The position numbers were made by a program, and so were the translations under genes. A stretch of DNA of 33,401 nt from Campylobacteraceae bacterium. GTDB lineage: Bacteria; Campylobacterota; Campylobacteria; Campylobacterales; Sulfurovaceae. The notes below the pieces were generated by a model. That model saw nothing but the letters and a program-made list of their open reading frames with translations, did no database searches and was not told the origin of the DNA. Location: contig JALUMR010000080.1 in the NCBI GenBank assembly GCA_027055805.1, positions 1-33,401 of the forward strand. Direction: 5' to 3'. Below, in pieces: positions 31,552 through 33,401 of this stretch; the stretch's first letter is position 1; each line of letters begins with the position of its first letter.

Positions 31552-32871
31552 ATGCACGATTTACACTTAGCGACCACTTGGGTCGGATGGGTCTCTTTAG
31601 CAATTTTTGTTATTGGGTACTACTTTATCGCAACAGAAGATAAATACAGAATCAACAAAGCCAAACCTGCACTTTTAGCAGGTACGGGTATTTTTATGTT
31701 GATTGGTCTTTACTTTTCTATGAATGGTTTAGATGCTAAACCTTTAGAACATGAGGTTGACCATCTTATTGTTGAAATATCAGGAATTTTCTTTTTCTTA
31801 TTTGTGGCAATGACCTATATTGAAGCAATGATTGACCGTGGAGTTTTTTCGGCACTTCGTTACAACTTGGTTTCAAAAGGTTACAATTATAGTAAACTCT
31901 TTTGGGTCACAGGTCTTTTGGCATTTTTCATCTCGCCAATTGCCGACAACTTAACCACAGCACTTATTCTATCAACTGTACTTTTAACCATTGACAAAGA
32001 CAATAAAGAGTTCTTAGTTCCTTCGGCTATCAACATTGTTGTTGCTGCCAATGCAGGGGGGGCTTGGTCTCCATTTGGTGACATTACAACCCTTATGGTA
32101 TGGGTAGATGGACGTGCAGAGTTTACAGAATTTCTATTTCTCTTTCCTGCAGCCTTTTTGGGTTGGGGGGTAACTGCATTCTTGTTGAGTAAGTTCATTC
32201 CAGAGGGGACACCTCCCTTTAGTAGTGATGAAGAACCAGCTAAAATTTTAGAGGGTGGTAAAGTGATTATTGGTCTCTTTGGGTTAACCATTTTCTTTGC
32301 AATTGTTTCTCATCAAGGACTTCACTTACCTGCTATGTGGGGAATGCTTTTTGGTTTAGCTATTCTCAAACTTTATGTTTACAAACTTAATGAGAGTGCT
32401 TCTCCTACTCATGTCAATGTATTCTCATGGATAGCCAAAGTAGAGAATGATACCTTACTTTTCTTCTTTGGTATTTTAGCTGCTGTAGGGGGGCTTCACT
32501 TTTTAGGTTTCTTGGAGTATTTTACAGCTCTTTACGATACTTTTGGAGCAACAGCCATGAACATTGGAGTAGGGTTCCTCTCTTCAGTTATAGATAATGT
32601 ACCTGTTATGTCAGCTGTTCTTAAAGCAAACCCTAACATGGGAACAGACCCAATGGCGATTCAAGAACAGTGGATGTTGGTAACCATGACAGCAGGTGTA
32701 GGTGGAAGTTTAATCTCATTTGGTTCAGCAGCAGGTGTTGGTGTTATGGGTAAAATGCATGGTATCTATACTTTCTCTTCGCACATGAAACTGGCTTGGA
32801 CAGTACTTGTAGGTTACATTGTATCTGTTGCTGTTTGGTATTTGCAGTTTAATCTTTTACATATTGGGTAA
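31552..32871 (+). CDS. nhaD: Na+/H+ antiporter NhaD
   Basis: NhaD exchanges cytoplasmic Na+ (or Li+) for protons and is found in marine and alkaliphilic bacteria. The 439-residue product has about 12 hydrophobic segments and the conserved signatures of the NhaD/ArsB superfamily: LLAFFISPIADNLTTALILSTVL, NIVVAANAGGAWSPFGDITTLMVW and SVIDNVPVMSAVL in the two repeat halves, where the Asp/Thr/Asn residues form the ion site. There is no long N-terminal signal as in some relatives. GGAG lies about 7 bases before the ATG. It appears monocistronic, with a hairpin downstream. Confidence 0.93.
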   Translation: MHDLHLATTWVGWVSLAIFVIGYYFIATEDKYRINKAKPALLAGTGIFMLIGLYFSMNGLDAKPLEHEVDHLIVEISGIFFFLFVAMTYIEAMIDRGVFSALRYNLVSKGYNYSKLFWVTGLLAFFISPIADNLTTALILSTVLLTIDKDNKEFLVPSAINIVVAANAGGAWSPFGDITTLMVWVDGRAEFTEFLFLFPAAFLGWGVTAFLLSKFIPEGTPPFSSDEEPAKILEGGKVIIGLFGLTIFFAIVSHQGLHLPAMWGMLFGLAILKLYVYKLNESASPTHVNVFSWIAKVENDTLLFFFGILAAVGGLHFLGFLEYFTALYDTFGATAMNIGVGFLSSVIDNVPVMSAVLKANPNMGTDPMAIQEQWMLVTMTAGVGGSLISFGSAAGVGVMGKMHGIYTFSSHMKLAWTVLVGYIVSVAVWYLQFNLLHIG

Positions 32872-32886
32872 TACTTTTTATTCTCT

Positions 32887-32923
32887 TTTTTGATTGGTAC
32901 GATTGTATTGTCCCAATCAAAAA
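32887..32923. terminator. hairpin downstream of nhaD
   Basis: TTTTTGATTGG (32887-32897) pairs with CCAATCAAAAA (32913-32923) around 15 bases, directly after nhaD and before the 90-aa gene. The stem is symmetrical, so it could serve either strand; the T-run is part of the stem rather than a tail, which makes it a weak terminator. Confidence 0.45.
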
Positions 32924-32974
32924 TTAATTTAGCATAGACTATACTTCCATGTAAATTCTTACAAGGAGACTACT

Positions 32975-33247
32975 GTGAAACAAATAATTATACGCTTTTT
33001 ACTACTGTTTTACCTAAGCTCCTCTTTTCTCTCAGCAACCCATATTCATACAAAACCATTAACCGTTCATGATGACTGTAAAGTCTGTATTGTTGTTAAA
33101 AATCTTAACAGTGCAGATGTTCCATCATTTGAGACCTTGGATTTTGTGGCATTGTTGCCTGAAGAGATTGTGCTTAGAGTTAAACAGTTTCACTTTACTG
33201 CTATAGACAAAGGCTTTTTTAGTCACGCTCCTCCTCTTTTCTCTTAA
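32975..33247 (+). CDS. small exported protein with His/Cys cluster (DUF2946-like)
   Basis: The 90-residue product has a signal peptide (residues 1-21, LSSSFLSA). The mature part begins with THIHTKPLTVHDDCKVCIVV, a set of His23, His25, His32, Cys35 and Cys38 that could bind a metal, and ends in SHAPPLFS. A signal peptide, an HxH/CxxC cluster and a terminal APP are typical of DUF2946-like small proteins found beside metal transport and TonB receptor genes; this is my recollection, not a search. The start is GTG with AAGGAG 6 bases upstream. The next gene, across the BIME, starts at the right edge. Confidence 0.62.
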   Translation: MKQIIIRFLLLFYLSSSFLSATHIHTKPLTVHDDCKVCIVVKNLNSADVPSFETLDFVALLPEEIVLRVKQFHFTAIDKGFFSHAPPLFS

Positions 33248-33268
33248 TGACATTTATATTTTAAATTT

Positions 33269-33366
33269 GTAGGGTGCGATTGCTATCGCACCAAAAAATC
33301 AAATTAAAAAAATAATTACAACATAAAATCAAATTTAAAAATGGTGCGATAGCAATCGCACCCTAC
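33269..33366. repeat. BIME-like pair of inverted REP hairpins
   Basis: A 25-base sequence (33269-33293) is repeated as a perfect inverted copy (33342-33366). Each copy begins with GTAG at its outer end, followed by the palindrome GGTGCGAT-TGCT-ATCGCACC. The 48 bases between are extremely AT-rich and contain AAAATCAAATT twice. A 5' GTAG head followed by a hairpin, in opposite orientations, is the defining layout of REP elements in a BIME, which are moved by RAYT (TnpA-REP) transposases. It lies between the DUF2946-like gene and the gene at the right edge, and may also act as a bidirectional terminator. Confidence 0.75.
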
Positions 33367-33396
33367 GCGATACTTATATTTATAGAGGATATACCC

Positions 33397-33401
33397 ATGC
33401 A
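33397..33401 (+). CDS. start of a gene cut by the right edge
   Basis: An ATG at 33397 follows AGAGGA at 8 bases spacing, so a gene very likely begins here; only the first codon and two bases are inside the window. From the neighbour it could be a TonB-dependent receptor or a metal transporter, but that is a guess from context only. Confidence 0.45.

Noticed and set aside
1-33401. CRISPR arrays, tRNA and rRNA genes, intact insertion sequences
   Set aside because: I found no direct-repeat array, no cloverleaf or rRNA signature, and no transposase with paired terminal inverted repeats.

Overview
This window looks like a chromosomal segment of a free-living (probably marine) member of the Campylobacterota (former Epsilonproteobacteria), of the Sulfurimonas/Sulfurovum/Arcobacter kind. 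The evidence is the AT-rich sequence and short, tightly packed genes, and the order lpxC - tsaB-like - thrB - ylxR - infB - rbfA - rimP. The very short TsaB-like protein, an NhaD antiporter, and a DUF721-like gene directly before uvrC point the same way. I cannot name the genus from sequence alone. No rRNA, tRNA, CRISPR array or intact mobile element is visible.

Layout. 1-480 is an edge region with a probable transposase C-terminal remnant. 584-6496 holds small hypothetical genes, an NlpC/P60 peptidase, an MltB-type lytic transglycosylase, a 446-aa lipoprotein, purT and a small helical protein resembling a CZB domain without its zinc ligands. 6520-13261 is entirely on the minus strand: a secreted patatin-like phospholipase, rpsU, a sugar phosphotransferase operon (HPr-EI fusion plus a NagE-like IIBC protein without a IIA domain) and a fused MsrB-MsrA repair enzyme. 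13603-19840 is a plus-strand housekeeping operon for lipid A, t6A modification, threonine and translation initiation/ribosome maturation, with a strong terminator-like hairpin between infB and rbfA. 20049-21640 holds a secreted Lcl/DUF1566-like protein and ribD.

21643-27398 (minus) is the most unusual block: a one-domain PAS protein, a PAS/Hpt protein, a hybrid histidine kinase with several receiver-like modules, a stand-alone CheY-like receiver and an overlapping glycosyltransferase. The genes are 5-20 bases apart or overlap, so they are probably one transcript. The kinase, the central receiver, the Hpt module and the CheY-like protein could together form a His-Asp-His-Asp relay. One Hpt-like module has Leu where the phospho-His should be, and two receiver-like modules are degenerate. 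No DNA-binding output is encoded.

27556-33401 holds uvrC, a DUF721-like gene, a 50-residue lipoprotein whose start overlaps that gene head to head, nadB, nhaD, a small exported protein with His and Cys metal-ligand-like residues, and a pair of inverted REP-type hairpins (a BIME-like element) just before a gene that begins at the right edge.

The best leads for undescribed biology are the PAS/Hpt/kinase/glycosyltransferase cluster, the PTS operon without a visible IIA, the GTAG-headed BIME, and the overlapping mini-lipoprotein.
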